A DNA stretch of 64,000 nucleotides. Source: RHKX01 sp963839535. Its GTDB lineage: Bacteria; Actinomycetota; Thermoleophilia; Solirubrobacterales; 70-9. How positions within the stretch are numbered: position 1 is the first letter of the stretch; every line of letters starts with the position of its first letter. Position numbers and translations under genes: made by a program. This document shows positions 9,481 to 17,691 of this stretch, one piece after another. Under the pieces are notes generated by a model. That model was given only the letters and a program-made list of their open reading frames with translations. It made no database searches and was not told where the DNA came from. The stretch is taken from assembly GCA_963839535.1 (NCBI GenBank), contig CAWIVF010000001.1:1-64000 (forward strand), in the 5' to 3' direction.

Positions 9481-10331
9481 AACTGCATTCCCATCATCCG
9501 GTCCCACATGCGGTCGCTGCTCAGGCGGCGCATCGCGATGATCACCTTCGCCGACGGCGTCACCGTGTAGCGGGGGCGCGGGTTGGATGACGTGAGCGCC
9601 GTCTCGATCTTCTTCGCGACGGCCTCGGGACCGGCGCCGAGCTTGGCCAGCGGTCCCTCGTAGGCCCCCTTCATCACCTTGCCGACCCCGGCGTTGAACC
9701 TGCCGTAGGGACCGTCCTGCGGCGCGGCGTCGATCGAGCCGACGGCCGTGTCGCCGAAGTTCGTGACGATCAGACCGGGCTCGATCAGGACCACGCGGAC
9801 GCCGAAGCCCGACACCTCGAAGCGGAGCGCGTCGGAGATCGCCTCGACCGAGTACTTCGTCGCGTGGTAGGCGCCGCCGCCGGGGAAGGTGAACTTGCCG
9901 CCCATCGATCCGAGGTTCACGATCCGGCCCTCGCCGCGCTCGCGCATTCCCGGCAGGACGAGCTGCGCCATCCGGATCAGCCCGAAGACGTTGGTCTCGA
10001 ACTGGTCGCGGAGGGAGTCGAGGGGGATCGACTCGACCGCGCCCGACTGGCTGTAGCCGGCGTTGTTGACCAGCGCCCAGACGCTGCCCTGCTCGCTCTC
10101 GACCGCGTCGACGGCGGCCTGCATCGAGGCCTCGTCGGTGACGTCCAGGCTCAGCGTGCGGCAGCCGGCCTTCGTGAGCTCCTCGAGCGTCTCCTGCCGG
10201 CGCGCCGTCGCGTAGACGGTGAAGTCGCCGCGCTTCGCCAGGTGGAGGGCCGTCGCGCGGCCGATCCCGGTCGAGCAACCGGTGATCAGCACCGCCTTCG
10301 ATCCCTGCGGATTCGTCGATCCCTCGGTCAT
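9462..10331 (-). CDS. Short-chain dehydrogenase/reductase (classical SDR)
   Basis: 289 aa from ATG 10331; the longer upstream frame is discarded because the family's Rossmann strand starts right after this Met. Visible motifs: LITGCSTGIG (TGxxxGIG cofactor loop, residues ~14-23), LDVTDEA, NNAG, and the catalytic Ser with YHATK. The position after strand 2 reads TARRQE, which suggests NADP(H) preference, an inference. The long C-terminal part (VGKVMKGAYEGPLAKLGAGPEAVA) resembles oxidoreductases acting on lipid, retinol-like or steroid-like substrates; the substrate is not assignable. The gene is divergent from the tRNA-binding gene at 10395, with only 63 bp between starts. Confidence 0.85.
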   Translation of the reverse strand: MTEGSTNPQGSKAVLITGCSTGIGRATALHLAKRGDFTVYATARRQETLEELTKAGCRTLSLDVTDEASMQAAVDAVESEQGSVWALVNNAGYSQSGAVESIPLDSLRDQFETNVFGLIRMAQLVLPGMRERGEGRIVNLGSMGGKFTFPGGGAYHATKYSVEAISDALRFEVSGFGVRVVLIEPGLIVTNFGDTAVGSIDAAPQDGPYGRFNAGVGKVMKGAYEGPLAKLGAGPEAVAKKIETALTSSNPRPRYTVTPSAKVIIAMRRLSSDRMWDRMMGMQFRRPGS

Positions 10332-10394
10332 TCGCTCCTCCTCGCCGGGCGCCCGGATCGGCGCGAGCCGAGCGTAGTACGTTGCGGCCCGCCG

Positions 10395-10739
10395 ATGGCC
10401 GCCCCGGAAGAGATCGACTTCGACCACTTCGCGGCGGTCGACATGAGGGTCGGGAGGGTGGTCGAGGTCGAGGACTTCCCGGAGGCCCGCAAGCCGGCCT
10501 GGAAGCTCCTGATCGACTTCGGCCCCGAGATCGGGACGAAGCGCTCCTCGGCCCAGATCACCAACTACTCGCGCGAGGAGCTGCTCGGCACCGCGGTGGT
10601 CGCGGTGGTCAACTTCCCGCCCCGCCAGATCGGCCCCGTCCGCTCGGAGGTCCTGGTCCTCGGCGCCCTCGACGAGGCGAACGGCGTGGTGTTGCTGCGC
10701 CCCGACCGCGAGGCGGAGCCGGGGGACCGGGTGGGCTGA
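10395..10739 (+). CDS. csaA: CsaA-like tRNA-binding domain protein
   Basis: 114 aa, ATG start, consisting only of an EMAP-II/Arc1p-type tRNA-binding OB-fold. Visible features are the N-terminal FDHFAAVDMRVGRVVEVEDFP, the central IDFGPEIGTKRSSAQITNY, and LLGTAVVAVVNFPPRQIGPVRSEVLVLG. This length and motif order match the stand-alone CsaA/YtpR-type proteins, homodimers with tRNA-binding and proposed chaperone activity. No partner domain is present and the gene stands alone. The symbol rests on length and motifs only. Confidence 0.85.
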   Translation: MAAPEEIDFDHFAAVDMRVGRVVEVEDFPEARKPAWKLLIDFGPEIGTKRSSAQITNYSREELLGTAVVAVVNFPPRQIGPVRSEVLVLGALDEANGVVLLRPDREAEPGDRVG

Positions 10740-10844
10740 GCGCGGGCGGGGCGGCGCGGCTCCGCCACGAATTCGGCACTGAAGGGGCGGCTTTCGCGCG
10801 GGCGAGGCCGCCACGGCTGCCTCACATGGGAGCGTCGTTACGGA

Positions 10845-11740
10845 TTGACCCCGCCAGAGCAGGTGGATCCGCAACGACGCGGGCGACTGAGCTCGCGAGA
10901 GCGGCAGTTCGGTGCCATCGCCCGCCGGCAGCTGATCGCCTTCGGGTGCACCCCGTCCGCCGTCGATCACATGGTCGAGGCAGGGCGGCTCCATCCGTGG
11001 CTCCCCGGCGTCTACGCCGTCGGCCGTCCCGATCTCAGCACCGAGGGAGAGCTGGCTGCCGCCCTTCTCTATGCCGGACCGGGCGCGGCGCTCGGCGGGA
11101 TCTCGGCGCTCTGGTGGATGGAGCTCCTCGAGCGCCGACCCTTTCCCGTCCACGTCGATGCTCCCGGGCGCAGCTGCTTCGCGAGCGGGCATCCACATCC
11201 GCCACCCGCGCGAGGTACGGCGCACCTGGCACCGCGGCCTCCCCGTCGTCCCCCTCTCCCAAGCCCTACTCGTCGCGACTGGAGACCTGCGCCACGACTC
11301 CCTCCGCCTCGTCCTCGCCCGGGCGGAGTACCGCCGGCTGCTGCGGCTCACCGACCTCCACGCCGCCCTCGGCCCGGGTCGGCCCGGCTCCACCGCGCGT
11401 CCGCGCTGCGATGGCCGCTCACCTTCCACAACTCGCCGCCTGCGCCAGCCGATCTCGAGATCGACTTCGTCCTCCTCTGCGAGCGCTTCGGCGTCCCAAT
11501 CCCGGAGCCCAACGCCAGGATCGGGCGCTGGCGGCCCGACATGCTCTGGCGGGAGGCCCGGCTGGTCGTCGAGCTCGACGGGCGGGACGCGCACCACACC
11601 ACCGCGCAGCTCGACGCCGACCGGCGCGAGGGCGGAGGCTCTCCGGCGCCGCGGCTTCACCGTCATCCGATACAGCGTGGGAGCAGGTCCACCTCGAGCC
11701 GGCCGCCGTCGCCGCCGACCTGCTGTCCCGGCTCGGATAG
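10845..11740 (+). CDS. Orphan AbiEi-like / DUF559 protein (five frame breaks)
   Basis: TTG start 10845; five +1 breaks (near 11192, 11392, 11445, 11628 and 11676) join three frames into ~296 aa. The N-terminal ~80 residues form the winged-helix module found in type IV AbiEi antitoxins (ARRQLIAFGCTPSAVDHMVEAGRLHPWLPGVYAVG). The C-terminal ~110 resemble the DUF559/Vsr-like nuclease fold (ARLVVELDGRDAHHTT, then ALRRRGFTVIRYSWEQV). In actinobacteria this architecture is common and multicopy. No AbiEii toxin gene lies beside it, so it is called an orphan. Function is unknown. The spacing to the following SDR is only 13 bp. Confidence 0.7.
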
Positions 11741-11753
11741 GCTCACGCGCCTC

Positions 11754-12521
11754 ATGGACCTGAACGAAGCGGGAGCGATAGTCAGCGGCGGGGCCTCCGG
11801 GCTCGGCGAGGCCACGATCCGACGCCTGCACGAGGGCGGCGCGCACGTGGTGATCGCCGACCTCAACGCGGAGAAGGGCGAGGCGCTCGCGCAGGAGCTC
11901 GGCGAGCGGGCGACGTTCGCCGAGGTCAACGTGACCGACCCCGAGGCCGTCGAGTCCGCGGTCGCCAAGGCGGCGGAGGCTCCCCGCGGGCTGCGCGTCG
12001 CCGTCGGCTGCGCCGGCATCGGCTGGGCCCAGCGCGTCACCGGCAAGGGCGGGCCGCACCCGCTCGACCTCTTCCGCAACGTCGTCGAGGTCAACCTGAT
12101 CGGCATGTTCAACCTGATGCGCCTCGCCTCCACCGCGATGAACGACAACGAGCCCGACGAGGGCGGCGAGCGCGGCCTCTTCGTCAGCACCGCCTCCGTC
12201 GCCGCGACCGACGGCCAGATCGGCCAGATCGCCTACTCGGCATCGAAGGCCGGCATCGTCGGGATGACCCTGCCGGCCGCCCGCGATCTCGCCAGCCGCG
12301 GCATCCGCGTCGTCGCGATCGCCCCGGGCCTCTTCGACACGCCGCTGCTCGCGGCGCTGCCCGAGCCCGCTCGAGAGGCGCTCGGGCAGCAGGTGCCGTT
12401 CCCCAGCCGGCTCGGCCGGCCCGACGAGTTCGCCGACCTGGTCGCCTCGATCGCCGCCAACCCGATGATCAACGGATCGACGATCCGCCTCGACGGCGCG
12501 ATCCGGATGCCGCCGAAGTAG
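11754..12521 (+). CDS. Short-chain dehydrogenase, 3-hydroxyacyl-CoA dehydrogenase type II-like
   Basis: 255 aa, intact. The cofactor loop is SGGASGLGEA (residues ~11-20) and strand 2 ends in ADLNAEKG, whose Asp indicates NAD+. CAGIG replaces NNAG, the catalytic Ser is in FVSTASVAA, and the YxxxK is YSASKAG. The C-terminal PGLFDTPLLAALPEPAREAL and FPSRLGRPDEFADLV are typical of the HSD17B10-type 3-hydroxyacyl-CoA dehydrogenases, which act in fatty-acid and branched-chain oxidation. That substrate assignment is by similarity of motif order. It ends in a perfect palindrome that probably terminates transcription. Confidence 0.85.
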   Translation: MDLNEAGAIVSGGASGLGEATIRRLHEGGAHVVIADLNAEKGEALAQELGERATFAEVNVTDPEAVESAVAKAAEAPRGLRVAVGCAGIGWAQRVTGKGGPHPLDLFRNVVEVNLIGMFNLMRLASTAMNDNEPDEGGERGLFVSTASVAATDGQIGQIAYSASKAGIVGMTLPAARDLASRGIRVVAIAPGLFDTPLLAALPEPAREALGQQVPFPSRLGRPDEFADLVASIAANPMINGSTIRLDGAIRMPPK

Positions 12522-12536
12522 CTCCCCGCGGGGAGC
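12521..12536. terminator. Perfect 16-bp palindrome between convergent genes
   Basis: GCTCCCCGCGGGGAGC starts at the last base of the SDR stop codon and lies 6 bp before the end of the convergent gene at 12543. Position and symmetry suggest a short bidirectional terminator; there is no T-tract. Confidence 0.5.
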
Positions 12537-12542
12537 CGGCCC

Positions 12543-12791
12543 TCAGCTCTCGGGGTAGGCCAGATGCACGTGGCGGGAGCCGACCGCCACGAACTCGCGC
12601 TGGATCCGCTCGGTCCGGTCGCCGGGGTGGAGGCCGGTGATCGTCACGTCGCTGAGCGCGACGAAGGCGAGGTCGCTCTGGTTCAGGAAGTCGGAGAGGC
12701 GGCTGCGGTAGCCCTCCCGCGGCAGGGTGATCTCGCCGCTGATCCGGTGATGGGCGGTCTCGAGCACGATCCTCTGCGTGTGGGTGTCCAT
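12543..12791 (-). CDS. Conserved hypothetical protein, 82 aa
   Basis: Small intact frame from ATG 12791, only 5 bp after the stop of the beta-propeller gene, so probably in its operon. It is soluble, with alternating strands: RIVLETAHHRISGEITLP, then YRSRLSDFLNQSDLAFVALSDVTI, and a final FVAVGSRHVHLAYPES. The layout (beta sandwich, central LSDFLN) resembles small actinobacterial proteins of unknown function such as DUF6812; I recognise no activity. Codon use matches its neighbours. Confidence 0.7.
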   Translation of the reverse strand: MDTHTQRIVLETAHHRISGEITLPREGYRSRLSDFLNQSDLAFVALSDVTITGLHPGDRTERIQREFVAVGSRHVHLAYPES

Positions 12792-12796
12792 CGCCG

Positions 12797-14302
12797 TCAG
12801 CTCCCGTCCCGGAGCGCGAGCAGCCCGCCGATGACGGCGAGGTACGCGGTCCCGTCCGGACCGAGGGCGACCCCGGCGTAGTTGTTGTTGTAGGACAGCC
12901 CCGATCCCGCGTACTTGCTCCAGACGGTCTCGCCGGTGCGGAAGTCGAGCGTGGTCCAGAAGTAGCCCTGGCTGATCGGGTCCTCGGGGCGCGTGTAGGT
13001 GTAGATCAGGCCCGTCTTCGTCGAGAGCTTCGGCACCGCCGTCGGCGCCCGGACCTCGGTGTTCTCCCAGACCTTGCGGCAGCCCTTGCCGTTCCGCTTG
13101 ATGTCGACGCGCGCGAAGCCGGGCTCGGTGACGGAGCCGGTGTTCGGGCCGAAGGGGTCCTGATAGCCGTAGTTGTTCTCCACGATCAGGGAGCGCTTCT
13201 CGCCGATCAGGGAGTTCTCCGTCGCGCTCGCGCCCTTCTCGAACACCGGGACCTTGCAGACCCTGCGGTGCTTCCCGTGGAGGTTCCGGGCCCGCCGGTA
13301 GACGACGACGTTCATCGGGTCCGCGTTGTCGGTGATCGCGACGTAGCCGCCCTTCATCACGGTCGGAGTCGTGCCTGAGCCGGCATTCACCTGGCTCGGC
13401 TTGACGATCCCGGAGTTCGGATACTTCTTCTTCCAGATCACCCGCGGCGTGCCGTTCTTCCTCGCCTTGAACCGGTACATGCGCTTGTCGGAGACGATGT
13501 AGACGCCGTCGGAGGCGACCGCGAAGGAGTTCTCGATCTCCTCGTCGAGCCTGATCACGCGAATGCTGCCGGTCTTCGGATCGAGCGTGCCGACCTTGCC
13601 GTTGTTCTTCGAGACGAACCAGATCAGCCCGTTGAAGTCGGGCAGGGCGGAGCTGATCCGCTCGGTCTCCGTGTCGAGCACTCCGGTCAGGTCGTAGTCG
13701 CGGCGCAGCCGCAGCGTGTTCCCGTCCTCACCCTGGTCGAGGACGTAGAGGTGATCGGTCCGCGTGGCCACCCAGATCCGGTCCTGCCCGTCGAGGAAGA
13801 AGTAGCCGCCCCCGGCGAAGTTCTGGTACTCGTTGGTGCCCGGGGGGCTCGGGGCGTTCGGCAGGACGTAGGAGTCGATGATCTCGAGCGTGTCGGGGTC
13901 GATGATCCGCGCCTCGGGCGGGAACGGGATCGACGGGCAGACCGTGACGATGCGGCCCTGGCTGTCGAACGCGAGCGAGCCGCAGAGCGCCGACTTGTAC
14001 TGGGCGGACTGAGTCTGGAGCGAGCGGCCGAGCGGGCCGGGGCGGTTGTAGGCGTCGGTCATCCAGGTGTCGTTGTGGATGTTCGAGTCCGGGTTCACCG
14101 CCATGAACGGGTTCTGCTCCGGGATCGTCGGGCGCTTGATCGGGCGCGGCGTCGCGGCCTCGCCCTGGAAGGTGGGGAGGGAGGTCATGCCGGCGCTGAT
14201 GATCGGAATCGCCCCGGCGCTCGCCGCAGCGAGCAGCGAGAGCGCCGCCACCAGGGCCGCTACGGCCAGCGTCCGCCCGCGTGTCGCTCCACCTCTGCCC
14301 AT
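12797..14302 (-). CDS. Secreted beta-propeller (PQQ/YncE-like repeat) protein
   Basis: 501 aa from ATG 14302, chosen because an ideal signal peptide follows (basic GRGGATRGR, then LAVAALVAALSLLAAASAGA). The upstream in-frame reading belongs to the previous gene. The mature part shows repeated blade-like units: LAFDSQGRIVTVCP, YFFLDGQDRIWVATRTDHLYVLD, GTLDPKTGSIRVIRLD, TTLDFRTGETVWSKYAG and ALGPDGTAYLAVIGGLLALRDG. Several Asp-rich turns and four Cys suit an extracellular protein. No catalytic motif is visible; it may bind ligand or protein. It lies in a likely operon with the genes at 14358 and 12543. Confidence 0.75.
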   Translation of the reverse strand: MGRGGATRGRTLAVAALVAALSLLAAASAGAIPIISAGMTSLPTFQGEAATPRPIKRPTIPEQNPFMAVNPDSNIHNDTWMTDAYNRPGPLGRSLQTQSAQYKSALCGSLAFDSQGRIVTVCPSIPFPPEARIIDPDTLEIIDSYVLPNAPSPPGTNEYQNFAGGGYFFLDGQDRIWVATRTDHLYVLDQGEDGNTLRLRRDYDLTGVLDTETERISSALPDFNGLIWFVSKNNGKVGTLDPKTGSIRVIRLDEEIENSFAVASDGVYIVSDKRMYRFKARKNGTPRVIWKKKYPNSGIVKPSQVNAGSGTTPTVMKGGYVAITDNADPMNVVVYRRARNLHGKHRRVCKVPVFEKGASATENSLIGEKRSLIVENNYGYQDPFGPNTGSVTEPGFARVDIKRNGKGCRKVWENTEVRAPTAVPKLSTKTGLIYTYTRPEDPISQGYFWTTLDFRTGETVWSKYAGSGLSYNNNYAGVALGPDGTAYLAVIGGLLALRDGS

Positions 14303-14357
14303 CCCACCCGGGACTGTACGCCGGACGGCCCTCTCGTGATCCGCCGGGACGCGCCGC

Positions 14358-15619
14358 TCAGGCATCGGCGCCGTCCGCCTCCGCGAGCGCCACGATCCGC
14401 CCGGCCTCGGCGGCGAATCGGTCGACCTCCTCGCCGGCCATCGTCCCGCCCGCCCGCATGTAGACGCACACGGCGCGCTCGGAGGTCGAGATCCCGTACC
14501 CGGCCGCCGCGGCCGCCTCGAGCGCCGCCGCGGCGATCGCCTGGCCCGCCGCCGGCACCCCGACGTCGTCGGCGTCGACCCATCCCGGCTGCAGCCGCCG
14601 CTCGGTGCGGGTCGCGAGGGCGACGTACTCGCTCTGCGTGTCGACCAGGCTCGCGAACTCGAGCCAGGCGAGCGATCCCTCGCGATCGCCGCCCGGCAGC
14701 GCGCCCGGTGGCGACGCCGGTCGCGGCCCCCGGCATCGCCAGCCCGATGTAGCGGGCGTGGAAGTCGGCGGGGGACTCCTTCGAGAGGCCGCGCTCCGCC
14801 GCGTACTTCGCGATCCCGTCGTCGTCCTCGGTGAACCGGGCGGCCCAGAGCAGCGCCTTGACGATCCGGCCGTGCTTCGGGGCGTTCGCCCACTCGGCGT
14901 AGGCCGCCGCGCTGTCGGCCACCGCCGGCTCGCCGAGCAGCTGGGCCTCCTCGAGCACCTCGTCGCGGATCCGCGAGGCGACCCGGCCGCCGCACTCGAG
15001 CAGCAGGTCGAGCGCCTCCGGCTCCACCTCGCCGGTCAGCGAGGTCGCCTGGCCCGCGCCACTGGGGCGTCTCACAGGTGAACACGCCGAGGTCGAGCTT
15101 GAAGCCGAAGTCCGGCGGGGTCGAGTGCGCGAGCCAGTCGATGAAGCTCGGCGAGAAGAGCTGGAAGATCCAGTTCTGGGACTGACCGGCGGCGGCCTCG
15201 ACGACGTAGCGCCGGTCGAGCTCGATGCTCTCGAAGCGCTGCTTGGCGCGCGGCCGGTGATCGTTGTCCCAGGCGTACATCGCGCCGCCGAGGCCCTCGG
15301 GCCGGCAGCCGAGGAAGGGCACGTAGCCGACGCTCTCGGGGATCCGGCAGACCATGACCGTGTGCTGTCCGGCCACGTCCATCCCGAAGGTGCTGCCGAA
15401 GACGGCCTGGTGACGGAGCCGGCCGACCGCTCCCCCGGGCAGCGTCCCGGCCAGCGACCAGACCGCGTGCTTGACCGGACCGGGCTGCTGGGCGGCCGGC
15501 ACGTACCCGGGCCAGGGCTGCTCCTCGCGCAGCACCAGACCGCGTGCCTCGCCGTACGCCCGCAGCTTCTCCTCGCTGCGCCGCAGGCTCTCCAGGGCCT
15601 CGCTGTCGTCACCCAGCAC
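14358..15619 (-). CDS. Hypothetical protein, ~418 aa (two frame breaks)
   Basis: GTG start 15619. Two +1 breaks (near 15060 and 14715) link the frames. The sequence is soluble and Trp/Phe-rich in the middle (YAWDNDHRPRAKQRFESIE, NWIFQLFSPSFIDWLA, FGFKLDLGVFTCETPQW). Then come helical segments (ALDLLLECGGRVASRIRDEVLEEAQLLG, AAYAEWANAPKHGRIVKALLWAARF) and an Ala-rich C-terminus (ISTSERAVCVYMRAGGTMAGEEVD). I do not recognise a family. The propeller gene follows 55 bp later in the same direction, which suggests joint transcription. Confidence 0.6.
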
Positions 15620-15697
15620 GGAGCCGACGATAGTCGTGACGGCGATGGCTGATAGAAATGCCCGGTCTCAGGCGTCTCATCCAGGAGGGGTATCCAT

Positions 15698-16181
15698 ATG
15701 AACTTGATCGATCTTCAGCGTCTTCGCAGGCTCGGCCTGCCGGCGCTCATGGTCACCGCAGCGCTCGGGCTCTCGGCCTGCGGCGACGACGAGGACTCGT
15801 CCTCGGACTCGGCTGACGACGACCGAGGAGGCCTCCGCCGAGGAGGTGACGGTCACGGCAACCGAGTACGAGTTCGACCTCTCGGCGACGCCGACGGCCG
15901 ACACGCAGAGCGTGACCTTCCAGAACGACGGGGAGGAGTTCCACGTGATGATCTTCGCCAAGATCAACGAGGGCTACACCGTCGAGGAGGCCATCAAGCT
16001 GGAGGGGGAGAAGGGCTCGGCCGAGGAGATCGCCTCAGTCGAAGGTCCTCCCGGCGAGTCGAGCACGACCGAGGTGAAGGGCCCGCTCGAGCCGGGCAGC
16101 TACGCGATCCTCTGCCCGATCGGTGGACCCGAGGGCGCGCACTACGAGCTCGGTCAGCTCGAGGAGTTCGACATCGAGTAA
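15698..16181 (+). CDS. Cupredoxin-like lipoprotein (one frame break)
   Basis: ~160 aa with a strong AGGAGGGG seven bases before ATG 15698. The N-terminal signal ends in the lipobox LSAC (Cys ~28), followed by an acidic Ser/Asp linker where one extra base (near 15820) breaks the frame. The remainder is a single cupredoxin-like domain: YEFDLSATP, FQNDGEEFHVMIF and GPLEPGSYAILCPIGGPEGAHYELGQ. His (FHV), Cys (ILC) and His (AHY) lie in the blue-copper order. The usual Met is absent and a Gln follows, so copper binding of an atypical kind is inferred, not shown. It would sit on the outer face of the membrane as an electron carrier or metal-binding protein. Confidence 0.75.
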
Positions 16182-16193
16182 TCCGGACCGGTG

Positions 16194-16220
16194 GCCGGCG
16201 GCGCGCAGTGCGCCGCCGGC
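16194..16220 (+). terminator. Hairpin terminator after the cupredoxin gene
   Basis: GCCGGCGGCGC pairs perfectly with GCGCCGCCGGC across a 5-base loop, 12 bp after the lipoprotein stop. No T-run follows. It separates the gene from the hydrolase at 16264. Confidence 0.6.
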
Positions 16221-16263
16221 CCGGCTCCGGTTCGGAGCGGCTGAGGGGGGCAAGCGGTCCCCC

Positions 16264-17074
16264 ATGCCCAGCCTCCTCCCACGACAGCGCGAGGTCGCCG
16301 GCCTCAACTACGAGCGGCGCGGAAACGGGCCGCCGCTCGTCCTCATCCACGGGATCGGGGGCGAGCTCTGCGTCTGGGAGCCCGTGCTCGACCAGCTCGC
16401 CGAGCACTTCGACGTGATCGCGGTGGACCTGCCCGGATTCGGCGGCTCGCCGCCGCTGCCGGAGGGCGTCGAGCCTTCCCCCGGCAGGCTCGCGATCGCG
16501 GTGGCCGACTTCCTGGCCGAGGCCGGGGCGGTTCGCCCGCACGTCTGCGGCAACTCGCTGGGCGGCTGGGTCGGGCTCGAGCTGGCGAAGGCCCGCCGGG
16601 CGGCATCGGTCACCGCGCTCTGCCCCGCCGGGCTGTGGGGAGCGCCGATCCGCCGCGCCGGCGCCCCCGAGACGCAGGGCCGGCTCCACAGCTTCGCCCG
16701 GACCATCCGCCCCCTCGTCCCGGCGCTGATGCTGAGCAGGCGGGCCCGCCGGCTGGCGCTCGGCCACGTCGTCGCCCACCCGGATCGCGTCCCGTACTCG
16801 GCGGCGCGACGGATGGTCAGCTCCTACGCACGCGCGACCGCCTACGACGCGACCAACAGCGCCATGCTGAGCTCGAACTTCACCGGCGCGGAGGCGATCG
16901 AGGTGCCGCTCACGCGTCGCCTTCGGCGAGCTCGACCGGCTGATCAGACCGGCGCGGCTGCGCGCCAGAGGGGCACGATCGGTGGTGCTGCCGGGGTGCG
17001 GTCACATCCCGATGTGGGACGACCCGGAGCTCGTCACGAGGCTGATCCTGGAGACGAGCTCAGCGGCCCGATAG
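16264..17074 (+). CDS. Alpha/beta hydrolase (one frame break)
   Basis: ~269 aa from ATG 16264. LIHGIGGE is the oxyanion-hole loop (residues ~27-34), CGNSLGGWVG carries the nucleophile Ser (~99), and after the break an AFGELDRLI segment supplies the acid Asp and GCGHIPMWDDP the catalytic His. One +1 shift near 16920 separates the two parts. Without correcting it the frame runs on through the cold-shock gene and gives a false fusion. The substrate is not predictable; related proteins are esterases, haloperoxidase-like or C-C hydrolases. Cytosolic. Confidence 0.8.
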
Positions 17075-17271
17075 GGCGATCCGCGGGCGGGCTGCGGCGA
17101 GGGAAGGGGGGTCCGACGGACCGAAACCCCTACCGTGTGGGTACAACGCCGGGCTCAAAGAGAGCCTGGCAAGAATCGAAACTGGCTCACGGAAGCGAGG
17201 GGTTGCCCGAATTTTGTTCGGCATTCGCTCCAACCGGGATCAGGACGAACCCCATTGGAGGGATGTACGAC
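17075..17271 (+). promoter_or_regulatory. Leader region of the cold-shock gene
   Basis: A 197-bp gap before the cold-shock gene, with a clearly lower GC content than its surroundings near its end. It holds small inverted repeats: GGCTC AAAGA GAGCC at about 17152-17166, and CCGAA/TTCGG around TTTTG near 17215. Long structured leaders that control cold-induced translation are known for cspA-type genes; whether this one acts so is inference. TACCGT at 17131-17136 is a possible -10 element without a convincing -35. Confidence 0.35.
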
Positions 17272-17472
17272 ATGGCAACAGGAACCGTCAAGTGGTTCAA
17301 CGACGACAAGGGCTACGGCTTCATCGACGTCGATGAGGGTGGCGACAAGGACGCGTTCGTGCACGTGAGCGCGATCGCTCCGGGCGCCCGCATCGCCGAG
17401 GGTGACAAGGTCACCTTCGACCTCGAGGACGGCGCGAAGGGCCCCCAGGCCGCGAACGTCAGCCCCGCCTGA
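17272..17472 (+). CDS. cspA: Cold-shock protein (CSD family)
   Basis: 66 aa, a single complete cold-shock domain. GTVKWFNDDKGYGFI contains RNP1 (KGYGFI) and DAFVHVSAI is RNP2. ATG 17272 lies 9 bases after GGAGGG; a Met three codons upstream is too close to the SD. The protein binds single-stranded RNA/DNA and melts RNA structure, acting in the cytosol as an RNA chaperone. It has its own leader and terminator. Intact. Confidence 0.95.
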   Translation: MATGTVKWFNDDKGYGFIDVDEGGDKDAFVHVSAIAPGARIAEGDKVTFDLEDGAKGPQAANVSPA

Positions 17473-17496
17473 GTCACCACTCAGACCGCTTTCGAG

Positions 17497-17522
17497 AGCC
17501 GGGCCCCTCACGGGGTCCGGCT
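17497..17522 (+). terminator. Terminator of the cold-shock gene
   Basis: AGCCGGGCCCC pairs with GGGGTCCGGCT (one mismatch) around a 4-base loop, followed by TTCGTCGTTCT. It lies 25 bp after the cspA stop. Confidence 0.7.
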
Positions 17523-17543
17523 TTCGTCGTTCTGGGGCCGGAA

Positions 17544-17560
17544 GCCCCGATCGTCGGGGC
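17544..17560 (-). terminator. Hairpin downstream of tRNA-Val
   Basis: GCCCCGA-TCG-TCGGGGC is a perfect 7-bp stem with a 3-base loop, 17 bp past the 3' end of the tRNA on its strand. It probably ends the tRNA transcript and may also back up the cspA terminator. Confidence 0.5.
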
Positions 17561-17576
17561 AGTCCGGTGGCCGCGA

Positions 17577-17648
17577 TGGGCGCGGCTGGTTTCGAACCAG
17601 CGACCTTCCGCGTGTGAGGCGGACGCTCTCCCACTGAGCTACGCGCCC
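17577..17648 (-). tRNA. tRNA-Val (anticodon CAC)
   Basis: 72-nt cloverleaf. The acceptor stem GGGCGCG pairs with CGCGCCC, with discriminator A. The D-arm is GCTCAGTGGGAGAGC. The anticodon stem TCCGC/GCGGA encloses the loop CTCACAC, giving anticodon CAC. The T-arm is GCTGG TTCGAAA CCAGC. CCA is not encoded. A TAGAAT -10 element lies 11 bp before the 5' end. It reads GTG codons. Confidence 0.95.
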
Positions 17649-17658
17649 TGGGCGCGCG

Positions 17659-17664
17659 ATTCTA
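17659..17664 (-). promoter_or_regulatory. -10 element of tRNA-Val
   Basis: TAGAAT on the minus strand, 11 nt before the mature tRNA 5' end, fits the actinobacterial TANNNT -10. No convincing -35 lies at the right distance. Confidence 0.4.
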
Positions 17665-17691
17665 GGGGGAGGCCGCCGGGCGGGGGAGAGG

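Noticed and set aside
10845..11740. Type IV toxin-antitoxin pair
   Set aside because: Only the AbiEi-like partner is present. The neighbours are a tRNA-binding protein and an SDR; no nucleotidyltransferase toxin is seen.
12797..15619. One 940-aa minus-strand ORF covering the beta-propeller and the protein before it
   Set aside because: The middle (about 15060-14302) is Arg/Gly-rich and unlike protein; the real hypothetical gene changes frame twice and stops at 14358, and the propeller starts with its own signal peptide at 14302.
16123..17472. Apparent hydrolase-cold-shock fusion protein
   Set aside because: The cold-shock domain has its own SD, leader and start. The fusion arises only because a +1 break at about 16920 places the hydrolase in the same frame.
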